The notes beneath the pieces were generated by a model. That model did no database searches, was not told the origin of the DNA, and worked only from the letters and a program-made list of their open reading frames with translations. Positions 50,601 to 62,400 of a stretch of DNA of 64,000 bases are shown piece after piece. How positions within the stretch are numbered: position 1 is the stretch's first letter; every line of letters begins with the position of its first letter. The DNA comes from Maniola hyperantus (taxonomy: Eukaryota > Arthropoda > Insecta > Lepidoptera > Nymphalidae). A program made the translations under genes and the position numbers. The stretch is from positions 1 to 64,000 of the forward strand of contig NW_027188981.1 of NCBI RefSeq assembly GCF_902806685.2, in the 5' to 3' direction.

Positions 50601-53542
50601 CGTGCGCCGATCACAGCATAGACATCTGTACCGAGCTGATATAGCTAAGTGGAATTTCTCATACAAAATTCATAGATTTGCTTAAAGAAACTGCATAAAT
50701 CCTGCGTCGTTGTCCCGGTTCTTCGAATTTTCACGTGAAAATCTCTCAGGGCGTTGCTTTCCACCGGCCCCAGCGTCCTGCGAAAGAAAATCCAAAATTA
50801 AAATTTTCAAAAAATTTTCACTTACAAAATTTTTCGGCAAAATTTATACCCCAAATTTTCGTAGTTTTCCGGTCTTTTCCGACTCGGACGGTGCCCGCGC
50901 GTGAGGACCGTGCGCCTGACCGCTTTTCCGACAATTTTCGCGCGGAAAACGCGGAAAATCGTGCGCCGATCACAGCATAGACATCTGTACCGAGCTGATA
51001 TAGCTAAGTGGAATTTCTCATACAAAATTCATAGATTTGCTTAAAGAAACTGCATAAATCCTGCGTCGTTGTCCCGGTTCTTCGAATTTTCACGTGAAAA
51101 TCTCTCAGGGCGTTGCTTTCCACCGGCCCCAGCGTCCTGCGAAAGAAAATCCAAAATTAAAATTTTCAAAAAATTTTCACTTACAAAATTTTTCGGCAAA
51201 ATTTATACCACAAATTTTCGTAGTTTTCCGCTCTTTTCCGACTCGGACGGTGCCCGCGCGTGAGGACCGTGCGCCTGACCGCTTTTCCGACAATTTTCGC
51301 GCGGAAAACGCGGAAAATCGTGCGCCGATCACAGCATAGACATCTGTACCGAGCTGATATAGCTAAGTGGAATTTCTCATACAAAATTCATAGATTTGCT
51401 TAAAGAAACTGCATAAATCCTGCGTCGTTGTCCCGGTTCTTCGAATTTTCACGTGAAAATCTCTCAGGGCGTTGCTTTCCACCGGCCCCAGCGTCCTGCG
51501 AAAGAAAATCCAAAATTAAAATTTTCAAAAAATTTTCACTTACAAAATTTTTCGGCAAAATTTATACCCCAAATTTTCGTAGTTTTCCGCTCTTTTCCGA
51601 CTCGGACGGTGCCCGCGCGTGAGGACCGTGCGCCTGACCGCTTTTCCGACAATTTTCGCGCGGAAAACGCGGAAAATCGTGCGCCGATCACAGCATAGAC
51701 ATCTGTACCGAGCTGATATAGCTAAGTGGAATTTCTCATACAAAATTCATAGATTTGCTTAAAGAAACTGCATAAATCCTGCGTCGTTGTCCCGGTTCTT
51801 CGAATTTTCACGTGAAAATCTCTCAGGGCGTTGCTTTCCACCGGCCCCAGCGTCCTGCGAAAGAAAATCCAAAATTAAAATTTTCAAAAAATTTTCACTT
51901 ACAAAATTTTTCGGCAAAATTTATACCCCAAATTTTCGTAGTTTTCCGCTCTTTTCCGACTCGGACGGTGCCCGCGCGTGAGGACCGTGCGCCTGACCGC
52001 TTTTCCGACAATTTTCGCGCGGAAAACGCGGAAAATCGTGCGCCGATCACAGCATAGACATCTGTACCGAGCTGATATAGCTAAGTGGAATTTCTCATAC
52101 AAAATTCATAGATTTGCTTAAAGAAACTGCATAAATCCTGCGTCGTTGTCCCGGTTCTTCGAATTTTCACGTGAAAATCTCTCAGGGCGTTGCTTTCCAC
52201 CGGCCCCAGCGTCCTGCGAAAGAAAATCCAAAATTAAAATTTTCAAAAAATTTTCACTTACAAAATTTTTCGGCAAAATTTATACCCCAAATTTTCGTAG
52301 TTTTCCGCTCTTTTCCGACTCGGACGGTGCCCGCGCGTGAGGACCGTGCGCCTGACCGCTTTTCCGACAATTTTCGCGCGGAAAACGCGGAAAATCGTGC
52401 GCCGATCACAGCATAGACATCTGTACCGAGCTGATATAGCTAAGTGGAATTTCTCATACAAAATTCATAGATTTGCTTAAAGAAACTGCATAAATCCTGC
52501 GTCGTTGTCCCGGTTCTTCGAATTTTCACGTGAAAATCTCTCAGGGCGTTGCTTTCCACCGGCCCCAGCGTCCTGCGAAAGAAAATCCAAAATTAAAATT
52601 TTCAAAAAATTTTCACTTACAAAATTTTTCGGCAAAATTTATACCCCAAATTTTCGTAGTTTTCCGCTCTTTTCCGACTCGGACGGTGCCCGCGCGTGAG
52701 GACCGTGCGCCTGACCGCTTTTCCGACAATTTTCGCGCGGAAAACGCGGAAAATCGTGCGCCGATCACAGCATAGACATCTGTACCGAGCTGATATAGCT
52801 AAGTGGAATTTCTCATACAAAATTCATAGATTTGCTTAAAGAAACTGCATAAATCCTGCGTCGTTGTCCCGGTTCTTCGAATTTTCACGTGAAAATCTCT
52901 CAGGGCGTTGCTTTCCACCGGCCCCAGCGTCCTGCGAAAGAAAATCCAAAATTAAAATTTTCAAAAAATTTTCACTTACAAAATTTTTCGGCAAAATTTA
53001 TACCCCAAATTTTCGTAGTTTTCCGCTCTTTTCCGACTCGGACGGTGCCCGCGCGTGAGGACCGTGCGCCTGACCGCTTTTCCGACAATTTTCGCGCGGA
53101 AAACGCGGAAAATCGTGCGCCGATCACAGCATAGACATCTGTACCGAGCTGATATAGCTAAGTGGAATTTCTCATACAAAATTCATAGATTTGCTTAAAG
53201 AAACTGCATAAATCCTGCGTCGTTGTCCCGGTTCTTCGAATTTTCACGTGAAAATCTCTCAGGGCGTTGCTTTCCACCGGCCCCAGCGTCCTGCGAAAGA
53301 AAATCCAAAATTAAAATTTTCAAAAAATTTTCACTTACAAAATTTTTCGGCAAAATTTATACCCCAAATTTTCGTAGTTTTCCGCTCTTTTCCGACTCGG
53401 ACGGTGCCCGCGCGTGAGGACCGTGCGCCTGACCACTTTTCCGACAATTTTCGCGCGGAAAACGCGGAAAATCGTGCGCCGATCACAGCATAGACATCTG
53501 TACCGAGCTGATATAGCTAAGTGGAATTTCTCATACAAAATT
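47610..53542. repeat. 359-bp satellite array, about 16.5 copies
   Basis: Identical phrases recur every 359 bp; for example, the ATGTCTATGCTGTGATCGGC segment (minus) and the plus-strand GGTTCTTCGAATTTTCACG recur at 47847, 48206 and so on up to 53232. Monomers are almost identical; I see only isolated differences, near 49412, 50872, 51210 and 53434. Each has a GC-rich half (GTGCCCGCGCGTGAGGACC) and an AT-rich half. 359 is not a multiple of three, and the short frames on both strands repeat only because the monomers do. It sits inside an R1-clade LINE and ends where another LINE's 3' tail begins. Confidence 0.97.
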
Positions 53543-54075
53543 TATTTATGATTTATTTATTCATTTGCTTTCATGGTTACATGAAGCCCCGTTAGGGCAT
53601 TGCAAAGTTAGGTACATTAACAATACATACATGCTAAATATATAATTATTATACAATTACATGCAAACTACGTGTTACATTATTTTATAATAGATTTTAT
53701 CATGTAATTATATAGGGCATTCATTTTGAATCGAAATTATTTTTATTTATTGATCGCACTAATTAATTAAGTTTGTTATAATGTCAATTAGTTTCTTCTT
53801 TGTTAATAATTTAGTAATATTAAGTAGGTACAAGTATGTTAATATAAAATAGTTTCGATTATCAGTAAGAATGTCATATTAAACTTAAATTAACAGGTTA
53901 TAGTAAGTACAACATAGTCTGAAGCATGGATTTAGAAGTAATAATTCTTATAACTTACATAAGTATTAGTAGGTATTTAAAAATTCTTTGGTCTAAAGTC
54001 TAAACATACAAATAGGATATGCAAATATAGTGTCGGTCGTGCAATTGAGGTCATGTATTAAATAGGTAGGTATGG

Positions 54076-57068
54076 TTAGTTTTGCAGTAATTCGTCTATC
54101 TCATAGAAACTATTCTGTATGAGCCATTGTTTGAGTTTACGCTTAAAGGTCCTATCGTTATTTTCGTCTGTAATATATTTAGGAATTTTGTTATATATGT
54201 GAGTTGTTCTGTATAACGGGCCGCGACTAGAGATTTGTAATTTATAGGTGGGGTATACTAGTTTATTTTGCAAACGTGTGCTTCTTCCGTGTTTCGGTAG
54301 TTTTGTATAAACTGTTATGCTTTCTGACAAACATAGCCGTCTCCATTATATATATTGAGGGTACGGTTAGAATTTTTTTGTTTAGGAAGTGCGGTCTACA
54401 GCTTTCGCGTGGTTTTATGTTGACTAGGATACGGATACATTTTTTCTGCAGGATGAAGATATCCTGTGCGTTGGTACTCTCCCCCCAGAGGATTATCCCA
54501 TATCGGATCCAAGAATATGCGTATGCATAGTACGCGGAAAGAGCAGTTTCGTAATTTGTATTTGCTTTCAGTATGCTGAGAGCATATACAAATCGCGAAA
54601 GCTTAACGCTTAGGTTGTGAACATGGCTCTTCCAGTCCAGGTGAGTATCGATCGTTAGACCGAGAAGAGTAAAGTTACTAACTTCTTTAATTTTTATATT
54701 ATTCGCGAGTGGTTTTAGATTTAGTGGATGTTTTTGGTGCGGCTTAAATTGTATGAGTTTAGTTTTATTTAGATTTATTTCTAGATTATTGTGTGATAAA
54801 TGGTTTTGAATGTTTGCTAGGTTTTCCGAGATGATGTTTTCACATTCTGTCACATTCGTGCACATAGACAGGACCGATACGTCATCCGCAAACATAATGC
54901 ATCGCGAGTGTGGGCTTATAATGTTAGGTAGGTCGTTTATGTATACCAAAAAAAGGGTACATCCGAGGACACTTCCTTGTGGTATAGACCAGTTCGTAAC
55001 GCGTACGTCCGATTGAAAGTCGCTTATTCCGTTTGTCCGTTCATCGCGATATTGCACTTGTACAAATTGTTGTCTATCCTTCAGGTAGGTTTCTAGCCAT
55101 CGGTGAGCGTTTCCTCGTATACCTGAGTCGTATATTTTTTTTAATAGTAGTTTGTGTGAAACTTTGTCATATGCTTTAGTCATATCTAGTAGCAGCCCGA
55201 CACCGTACTTTTTTTGTTCTAGACAGTTCAGGATTGCTTGTATATATTCAAAGACAGCCAGCGTTGTCGAACGATTTTCCCTAAAACCGTATTGGTTTTC
55301 TTTCAAGATGTTGTATTTTTCCAGAAATCTGTATATACGGTTTGTTATGGTTTTTTTCGAAGATCTTTGATAGCGCGGGCAATAAGGCGATGGGTCGATA
55401 GCTACTCGGTTCTTTTGGCTTCCCGCCTTTCTTAAGGATAGGTCGTATTTTAGCTATCTTTAGTTTATCAGGACAGTAGGCCTCGTCAAAGGATTGATTA
55501 ATAAGAAATGTCAGGGGAGGGGTTAATTCATTTATACACGTTTTTATTAATGTCGGTGGGATTTCATCTGCGCCGAAGCTGCGTTTGTTTTCTAATCTAC
55601 GAATGATTTTGTATATTTCTTGCTCTGTAGCCGGCTCTAGAAACAAGGAGTTAAGGGATCGCGGTTCATTATTATACATATAGGTATTGTAGCTTTTGGA
55701 AGCTGTCCCGTCATCATAGGATGACTTGCCAACTGATGTGAAGTATTCATTAAATAGATTTGCAACTGCTTGTGGTTCTTTAATTAAGCCCGATTGTGTC
55801 GAAAGCATTATGTTTTTAGTGTCTGTCTGTTTGTTTTTATTCGTTACGTCCTTTATTATGTGCCACATGGTTTTAGTTGTGTTTTTAGAGCTTCGCATCT
55901 TTTTTACATTATTAAATTTCCTAGATAGTTTAATGCATTTTTTAAGTAACTTACTGTAGATTTTATGGTGTCTTTTTAAAATACTGTTGTTAGACTCATT
56001 CGTTAGTATCTTAAGTATGCGTTTGTGACGGCATGAGTTTTTTAGCCCGGTGGTTAGAAAGGTTTTGGTACTGGCTTTAATCTTAAGTCTGCGTTTAGGA
56101 ATACATATGTCAAGGTTTTGGGTTAATTGCTCTATAAAGTTATTATAGTTTTCGTTTGCATTGTAGTTTAGTGATATTATTTTGTTCCAGTTTATAGTTT
56201 CCAGTCTTGTTTTAAAGTTAGTCATTGATTTGGCATTAAAAATACGTTTAGTTACGTACTGGGTGGAATTTGTATTTGTTTTTCCGCGGAACTTATATAT
56301 GCAGATGATACTTTTATGGTCTGAGATACCATGATCCTCAACCACAAAAGTAAGCTCATTATCATTGGTGAAAATTAAGTCTATACACGAGGAAGTCGTT
56401 TCTGTCACCCGGGTTGGTTTATCAATTATTTGTTTAAGGTTTAGTTCGAGCATCAGATTGGAGAGTTTACGATAATCTTTTATTTTAGGCATTGGAAGTG
56501 CATCAATATTAAAATCTCCCGCTATTATAACTTTTTTGTTTGGTATTTTAGCGTAAACTTTCTTAAGTAGAGTTTCTATGAAAGTGAAGAAGACCTCAAT
56601 CTCACGATCAGCACGATACAAATTTATGAGTAATAGATTATGCGAAGGTAGCTCTACCGCGCAACATTCAATAATGTATTCAGTCGATAAGTCCGTTATG
56701 TCTTGTCTTTCTCTAAACTCTATCCCATTTTTAATTAGTATTGCTACACCACCTCCTTGTCGTTTCTTACGATGAAACGACGCCGCAGAGTTGTAGCCGT
56801 CTATTGTAATTAGATCTTTTTGGGATTCAGAGATCCATGTTTCTGAGATGCAAGCAAAGTCTATATTTTGTTCCTCGAGGAAGCTTGATAATATATGTGA
56901 TTTGTTTTTTAAGCTCTGCGCGTTCTGCATAAGTATGTTAAAATTACTATCTTTAGTAGCATCTTCACTATTACTTCCGAAATGTCTCCGAGATGGTATG
57001 TGGTTTATGACCGGGCTGGCTACGAAAGTCCATGTTAGTGTTGTCACACTGTAGCTGCTGTGACTCAT
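54076..57068 (-). pseudogene. LINE ORF2: endonuclease and reverse transcriptase, two frameshifts
   Basis: Endonuclease: NILMQNAQSLKNK, FACISETWI, KVIIAGDFNIDALP, CIDLIFTN and GISDHKSI. RT: KRSFGADEIPPTLIK, PSSYRPIALLPALSKIFEK, then after a shift near 55350 NQYGFRENRSTTLAVFEY, LLLDMTKAYDKVSH, IPQGSVLGCTLFLVYINDLP and the catalytic IMFADDVSVL. The thumb and C-terminal region (YGIILWGESTNAQDIFILQK) follow, and after a second shift near 54290 the end of the protein to 54076. All catalytic residues remain. The protein would nick the target and copy the element RNA. Confidence 0.9.
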
Positions 57069-58134
57069 TCATTTGATGGGATGCACTAGCTCTGCTCGTT
57101 TCTTTTCCAGCAATGGACAGTTTGCTGCCACGTAGAGATACGTGTTTGCCGCCTTTCCGGGCGTTTAGGTATTCATCTCTCATCATTTTCCTCTCCTGTA
57201 GTGCTTTCCCGGTTAGGAATGCTGTAACGGCAAGTCCTGTATTTCGAAAGTATCGGCTGTTCTGTAAGATGTACTTAGTCATACGTTTGCTTATCAGTTC
57301 TATGACTATTGGGCGCCGAGAGCCTCCTTTCCCGAGGCGATTCATGTCTTCGATATAACCTTGGATGTTAATGTTTAGTATGTCGCCAAATAGGTGGACT
57401 AACCTATCATTTAGTTCAGCCTCTGTTTCGCGATGATACTCGTTTAAACCATACAGCACAATTTTCTTGCAATAATCCGCGTTACTCTGAGGTTTAGGTC
57501 CAGGTGCAAACTGTTCCGAGATCATATTTATTTCCTGTTTTAATTTATGACACTCCGATTCCATAGTCTTCATTTTTTCACTTAGTTCTCTCAGATCTTT
57601 TTTAATATTTGTCTGTTCACTGATTAACGTATTTGTCTTCTCTGTGAGTTCTAGTTTAAATTTATTAATTGCTGAGTTTATTTCGCACTGAATCGTCGTT
57701 TTTAATTCGCTGAGGATGGATCTCTTATTTTTTTCTAGTTTTGTGTCTAGTAACTGACTTATTTGTTCCAATGTACAGTTTGAATTTAGGAGCGGTGGCG
57801 TAGGGGTTTTCTGGGTAGGGGTTTCTACTGTGATTGTGTCTCCGAGGATGCTGCGATCCTCGGCGAAGTGATCGTCTATGGACATGTCAGTGTCGTTTAT
57901 TGTCGTTATCGTGTCGTGTCCGGGGTTGCAGCGCACGGGAGTGTTATCGTTCCTCGAGCGGCGTGTTATTTGCTGGCATTGCATACATCTCCAAGAGCGC
58001 CTTAGGTCATCAGAATGCACCTCAAAATGTGATTTTGTCATATTAAGGCACTCATAATGGAAGGCGCCCCGACAAGATGTACAGTGCAGTAGTTCGCTTG
58101 CAGCGACCTTGTTGTCACAGGCCACACAGTTCAT
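56971..58134 (-). CDS. LINE ORF1: PHD finger, coiled coil and RRM-like domain
   Basis: From the Met at 58134 (MNCVACDNKV), about 387 residues without lesion. Residues about 3-50 are a PHD-type zinc finger (CVACDNK, then CTSCRGAFHYEC and WRCMQC). A long Lys/Glu-rich coiled coil (about 130-215) follows. The RRM-like core contains KKIVLYGLNEYHRETEAELN and RRPIVIELISKRMTKYILQ, then a basic tail. This resembles ORF1 of CR1-type LINEs, an RNA-binding protein of the ribonucleoprotein particle. The frame is open further upstream to a Met at 58248, but the first cysteine cluster sits right after 58134. The end overlaps ORF2. Confidence 0.85.
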   Translation of the reverse strand: MNCVACDNKVAASELLHCTSCRGAFHYECLNMTKSHFEVHSDDLRRSWRCMQCQQITRRSRNDNTPVRCNPGHDTITTINDTDMSIDDHFAEDRSILGDTITVETPTQKTPTPPLLNSNCTLEQISQLLDTKLEKNKRSILSELKTTIQCEINSAINKFKLELTEKTNTLISEQTNIKKDLRELSEKMKTMESECHKLKQEINMISEQFAPGPKPQSNADYCKKIVLYGLNEYHRETEAELNDRLVHLFGDILNINIQGYIEDMNRLGKGGSRRPIVIELISKRMTKYILQNSRYFRNTGLAVTAFLTGKALQERKMMRDEYLNARKGGKHVSLRGSKLSIAGKETSRASASHQMNESQQLQCDNTNMDFRSQPGHKPHTISETFRK

Positions 58135-58544
58135 AATTGCGTGCACTCGTAGTTTGGCGGTTAATAGGTGACTCACGCGTCGCTGACCGATTGCAACGGC
58201 TACTTGTCTCGTCGATATGCGCCGACAGGGATGCAGCGGCTCTTCCACTGACGTGCGAGGAGGACAGCTGTCGATACGTCGGGTTCAATGACCTGCGGTC
58301 AACGGCCGACCTTGGCACACAGCGGTTTAACTACTAGATAATGTGTCACTAATTCACTGTAGATTTAATTGTTTTATTTCAGATATTGTTTACACTATTT
58401 ACACTTATTTGGTTTGATAATTCGTTGTAATCACATTTATATGCACTTTACTCGTAATTTTCTCTTGATATCACCCGTTTTTCCCTCGTTTATTATTTTC
58501 AAAACAGAGCGTCGTGGATTAGATGTTTACACATCCGCGCGCGC

Positions 58545-59355
58545 GGGGGGATTGCCCTCCTTTTGTAGGCATAAGTCTGTATAGTGCCTCTGTCAGCTTC
58601 TGGGCTTTATTGGCTACCTCTTCTATATGTTTTTTGTATTTAAGACTCTTGTCAAGCCATATTCCCAAATATTTAACGTGCTCTTTTGGTGTCACTCTAG
58701 CACCTTGAATCCAAAAATTAATAGGATCTAGCCTTCGCCTTCCACTGAACACTATTGCTTCCGTTTTTTCTGGCGCTAGGGCGAACTGCCTTTCTTGCAT
58801 CCAGGTGTTTATTCGGTCAAGTGCTGTGTTTGCCCGTGTCATGAGGGTAGCTTCAGTTTTGGCTACGACTACAAGAGCCAAATCATCGGCAAACCCTACC
58901 AGTTCTGTACCTTCTTCCTGCTTTAGCTTAAAAACGCCATCATATAGAATATTCCACAGAGTTGGGCCAAGTATGGATCCTTGTGGAACTCCACTACTAA
59001 CTTGAATCCTCTCCTCCAAACCCTTACTTTCTTTCACTACTATAAATCGGTTCTCCAGGTAGCTACTAAGCAGGTTTTGAATGTAACCTGGGAAACCTCT
59101 CTTCCGTATTTCTAAAAGAATCTCCCTCCACGAAGCTGAGTTGAAAGCGTTTCTCACGTCAAGGCAGATCAGGGCACATAGCTTTCTGGTTTTCTTTGTG
59201 CCTTGCTTTCATGGCGGTTTCTGTAACTCTCCTTACAGCCATCAGCGTCGACCGACCCTGTCTAAAGCCATATTGATGATCGGAGAGGCTGCCGTGGTCT
59301 GGCAGTAGTTGTTCGATCCTGTTGAGAAGGAGTCTCTCCATCAGCTTGCCATATG
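58545..59355 (-). pseudogene. R1-clade LINE ORF2, RT part
   Basis: AYGKLMERLLLNRI, QYGFRQGRSTLMAVRRV, then after a one-base shift near 59165 NAFNSASWREILLEI, GVPQGSILGPTLWNILYDG, the catalytic LVGFADDLALVV and VKYLGIWLDKSLKYKKH. It ends RLMPTKGGQSPRA, where the inserted satellite/LINE segment begins. The protein continues at 47605. Upstream RT and the endonuclease are absent because the element was 5' truncated when it inserted. Confidence 0.88.
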
Positions 59356-60041
59356 CATCTGTGAGGACTGCGGCGGACAAATTGAAAATATCTAAGTCAC
59401 GCATATCCAGAGCTACAGTTCAAGATCTGGGCATGAAAGCTTTTGTGAAATCGTCCGCTCCAGAGTACGTGAAAGACCAAGAAATGCGTGCTAAGCGAGG
59501 TTGCCGTCGAGTTTACCAAAAAACTTTGAAAAAAACTCTCATAATTGATGACGAAACTTATGTACTGGTTAACCCCTCTGATATTGCTGGGAAGCAATAT
59601 TTCCACGCTACCAGTCGTAGTGAGGTGGATTACAGCGAAAAAGTTGAAACAAAGGCTAAATTTTTTAAGAAGAATCTAGTTTGGCAAGCTATAGACGAAA
59701 ACGGCAATGTTTCCGAATCATTTATCTGTACACGGTCTATGAACGCACAAGTTCAACTTCGAGAGTGTATTATGAAGCGATTAATACCGTTTATAGACAA
59801 GAATTATCAGAGGGAAGACGTTGTATTCTGGCCGGATATGGCTTCGTGTCATTACGAGTCTGAAGTCACTCAATATTTCGTCGAATTCATATCTAAACAA
59901 AACAATGCTCCAAATGTTCCTCAAGCTCGAGTTATCGAAATCTTTTGGGCTCTGTGTAAAAAGGAATACAGGACATCTTTCAAACAAAGATGGGCTAGAT
60001 TGGCCAAAGGGTGGCAACAACATCTGGAAAAGAAGTCATGA
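59356..60041 (+). pseudogene. Mariner-like transposase, C-terminal part
   Basis: After the 13-bp duplication the frame continues TAADKLKISKSRISRATVQD (second HTH). The catalytic domain has DD in LIIDDETYVLV, D in VVFWPDMASCHY and E in NVPQARVIEIFWALCKKEY, 34 residues after the second Asp here. A short internal deletion ahead of NNAPNVPQ may have shortened that spacing. It ends at 60041. Together with 46297-46743 this is one Tc1/mariner-type transposase opened by the R1-clade LINE. It is on the plus strand, opposite to the LINE. Confidence 0.85.
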
Positions 60042-60124
60042 GACGTGCAAGCATTAATTTGAGAAAAATCGGCTATAAAGGCATCGCAGGAGCAATTTTG
60101 ATATAGATTGTATTTTTATTATTA
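60042..60124 (+). other. Mariner 3' flank
   Basis: Short AT-rich stretch after the transposase stop, presumably the 3' UTR and end of the mariner-like element. I could not define its inverted terminal repeat. Confidence 0.35.
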
Positions 60125-60700
60125 TTATGCACTAGCTTCTGCTCGCGGCTTCGCCCGCGTGGCCTACAGGAAACAAATGCCATTTTTTTTTAGAAACAAA
60201 CATTAGGTATAACATCAGGACACGCACCCTGAACAGCACCGAATATCACATATAATAACCTTCCAACCCCCATTTCATCCCTTTAGGTGGACATTTTCTC
60301 AGTCGTTTCTTAGCTGACACCTAACCTCAAGAAAAAACCAACTTTCAAGTTAATAATATCAATAATTAAAACTTTACCATACAAACTTTCATCCCCTATT
60401 TTACCACCCTTATGGGCGAATTTTCCAAAAATCCTGAAACACGTACTTCTTCATTTGTGACCGAGAACCCAAATACCAATTTTCATGCAAATTACTTGAA
60501 AAATGACGGACTTTCATACTAACTTCCATCCCCCATTTAACCCACTTAGGGGTAGAATTTCGAAAAATCCTTTCTTAGTGGATATGTACTCTTTAGAAAG
60601 AATAGATCCTCCAAATATCATGTCTTTATGACCAGCGGCTTAGGCTGTGCGTTGATATATATGTCAGTCAGTCAGTCAGGACTTTGAATTATATATATTA
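60125..60700 (+). repeat. Dispersed lepidopteran repeat ending in (GTCA)n
   Basis: Begins CTAGCTTCTGCTCGCGGCTT and ends in GCTGTGCGTTGATATATATG followed by GTCAGTCAGTCAGTCA. The last part matches, inverted, 3561-3740. Similar CTAGCT(T/G)..CTGCTCGC openings are very common in moth genomes. No coding capacity is seen. Confidence 0.65.
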
Positions 60701-60704
60701 CTAG

Positions 60705-61518
60705 CTGACCCAGCGAACTTCGTTCCGCCTAACAGTCGATTCAAATTTTTTTTTTTTTTAAATATCAATTCACTATCAGAAATTCTAAAATCCCCACGAT
60801 TTATTCACTTATACTTCAATATTCGATTTATACTTCAGTATTTTGCAGCATCAGGATTGAGGAGTTAGGATCCGAAGTTCAATGATGTAGCCTATGCTTG
60901 GTACCTAAAATAATTTTGCATCATCCGCAGTTCCTGAAACATTATAGTTTAGGAGTGCTGTACCCTACATCATCAGGGTTTAAGAGTTGAGACTTGAAGT
61001 CTGAGAATAAAGTCGTTGCTTGGTACCTACAATATGAATTCACTATGAACACTTCCTGAATCTTGATAACTCAGGCGGGCAGTAACCCTGCAGCATCTGA
61101 ATTAAGGAGTTGAATCCAGAATTTTTATGTGACCACCACGAAAACTTTTTTTGTTGATTAAAAAAAAATTTTGCAAATCGGTTCAGAAATCTCGAAAAAA
61201 TCGATGTAGAAACTTTTTTCTACATCCCCTCAACCACCTCCTTTTTGACAGTCGGTTAAAAGCCCATGACCTTGAAATATTTACGGAACAATTTTTAAAA
61301 TATCCCCTTTCTAACAAAAAAAGAATGAATGAAATCGGACTACGCGTTAATGAATTACAACTCAGTATACATTTTAACTTTCATCCCCTCTCCTACGGGA
61401 ACCATGCTGAATTTCGGGATAAAAAGTATCCTATATTCTTCCTCATAGTATGACCTCAAATCGTACCAAGTTTCATTGGAATCCATTCAGTAGTTTCAGC
61501 GTGATGCGCGGCCGTGAT

Positions 61519-61555
<37 letters not shown>

Positions 61556-61640
61556 TAGACAGACAGACAGACAAAAATGAAAAAAATTACAGTTTTGGGT
61601 TCAGTATCGATTATAGAGTGCCCTCGAAAAAAAAATTTCA
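60705..61640 (+). repeat. Dispersed repeat with (ACAG)n tail
   Basis: Starts ACTAGCTGACCCAGCGAACT and ends TTTCAGCGTGATGCGCGGCC with a tetranucleotide (ACAG)n tract at about 61519-61573. The organisation (a fixed 5' phrase, a variable body, a microsatellite tail) is typical of a widespread lepidopteran non-autonomous element. Small open frames inside are not supported as genes. Confidence 0.65.
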
Positions 61641-62060
61641 AAATATCTTCAATGTACAGAATTTGACCTGTTACAGTTTTATTATAAGTATATTGATTGA
61701 TGATTGATGATTGATAATTTATAATGACACACAACAGTTAACATATAATTTTTCATTACAAAAAAAATTTCATTGACTTGTCTCTTTACTTCTGGGACAC
61801 CCCAGTATTTTCATAGCACTCAGCGACATGGGATAGAACCAATTAATATTTCAATGTTAAAATCATTTTCAGAACCATTGATATTTTGATGAGCCGCTGT
61901 TTGTCAAACTTTCACGAATTAATAACAACCTCATTCACATTCACAGCATGCTTTTTACGAAGATATTTTCGCACTTTGGATGGAACCAATAATGTTCTAT
62001 TTTTATTTTTATTTTATGAACAAATATTTTTGATTTACATTTCATTAACAGCTGTAACCC
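61641..62060. other. AT-rich sequence without recognisable features
   Basis: I see no gene, tRNA or clear element here; only AT-rich sequence with short simple repeats (TGATTGATGATTGATGATTG near 61694). Confidence 0.45.
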
Positions 62061-62063
62061 ATT

Positions 62064-62400
62064 GATTTACTTTTATGGAAGGGATTAGAACCCTCACCAA
62101 TAATATGATGCACAATTTTGCCATTTAGACCAGTGAGGCAAATGCAACTACCGGGAAAATCTTCTTAACTAACATATGCAAGATTGATGTACTTTTATGG
62201 AAGGGATTAGAACCCTCAGCAATAATATGATGCACAAACAATAATTGTGCCATATAGTCCAGTGAGGCAAATGCAACTTCCGGGAAAATGCAACCAATCT
62301 AATTATCTTCATAACTAACATAATTATGCAAGATAATTAGTTTGGTTGCATTTTCCCGGTAGTTGCAATTGCCTCGCCTTATATGAAAATGGATACTCGA
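62064..62400. repeat. Tandem and foldback repeat cluster
   Basis: CTTTTATGGAAGGGATTAGA followed by ACCCTCA(C/G)CAATAATATG recurs at about 62070 and 62191, and a diverged copy at about 62557. Within it 62264-62307 and 62331-62375 are inverted repeats of about 45 bp with few mismatches (GAGGCAA, CCGGGAAAATGCAACCA, CTAATTATCT). The half-unit with CCGGGAAAAT also occurs once near 62137. This is probably a foldback element partly duplicated. Confidence 0.7.

Larger units (their letters stand above)
53543..58542 (-). mobile_element. CR1/Jockey-type LINE with PHD-finger ORF1, nearly full length
   Basis: About 5 kb on the minus strand. There is a GC-rich 5' end near 58540, ORF1 (58134-56971), overlapping ORF2 (57068-54076), and a 3' UTR ending AATAAATAAATCATAAATAA at 53543. 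Two one-base shifts interrupt ORF2. Its 3' end lies in the satellite monomer and its 5' end abuts the RT of the R1-clade LINE, so the flanks are not the same sequence and no target duplication can be read. Confidence 0.85.
46744..59355 (-). mobile_element. R1-clade LINE, 5' truncated, split by satellite array and another LINE
   Basis: The poly(A) tail appears as a T run (46744-46769) at the left end. A 13-bp duplication CATCTGTGAGGAC is at 46731-46743 and 59356-59368. RT is read from 59355 to about 58545 and again from about 47608 to 46836, and the two parts join in the RT C-terminal region. The 5' end is truncated inside RT block 0/1. The interior (about 47610-58542) is the satellite array plus the PHD-finger LINE. 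A one-base shift lies near 59165. Confidence 0.9.

Noticed and set aside
47838..53493. Recurring short open frames of about 64, 81 and 67 residues on both strands, every 359 bp
   Set aside because: They exist only because the satellite monomer repeats. The unit length is not a multiple of three, the frames overlap each other on both strands, and there is no start context or domain.
47610..53542. CRISPR-like regular repeat
   Set aside because: The repeats are directly tandem with no unique spacers, and the genome is eukaryotic.
56971..58134. Host PHD-finger chromatin gene
   Set aside because: The PHD finger is part of a LINE ORF1: it is followed by coiled coil and RRM-like domains and overlaps an endonuclease/RT ORF.
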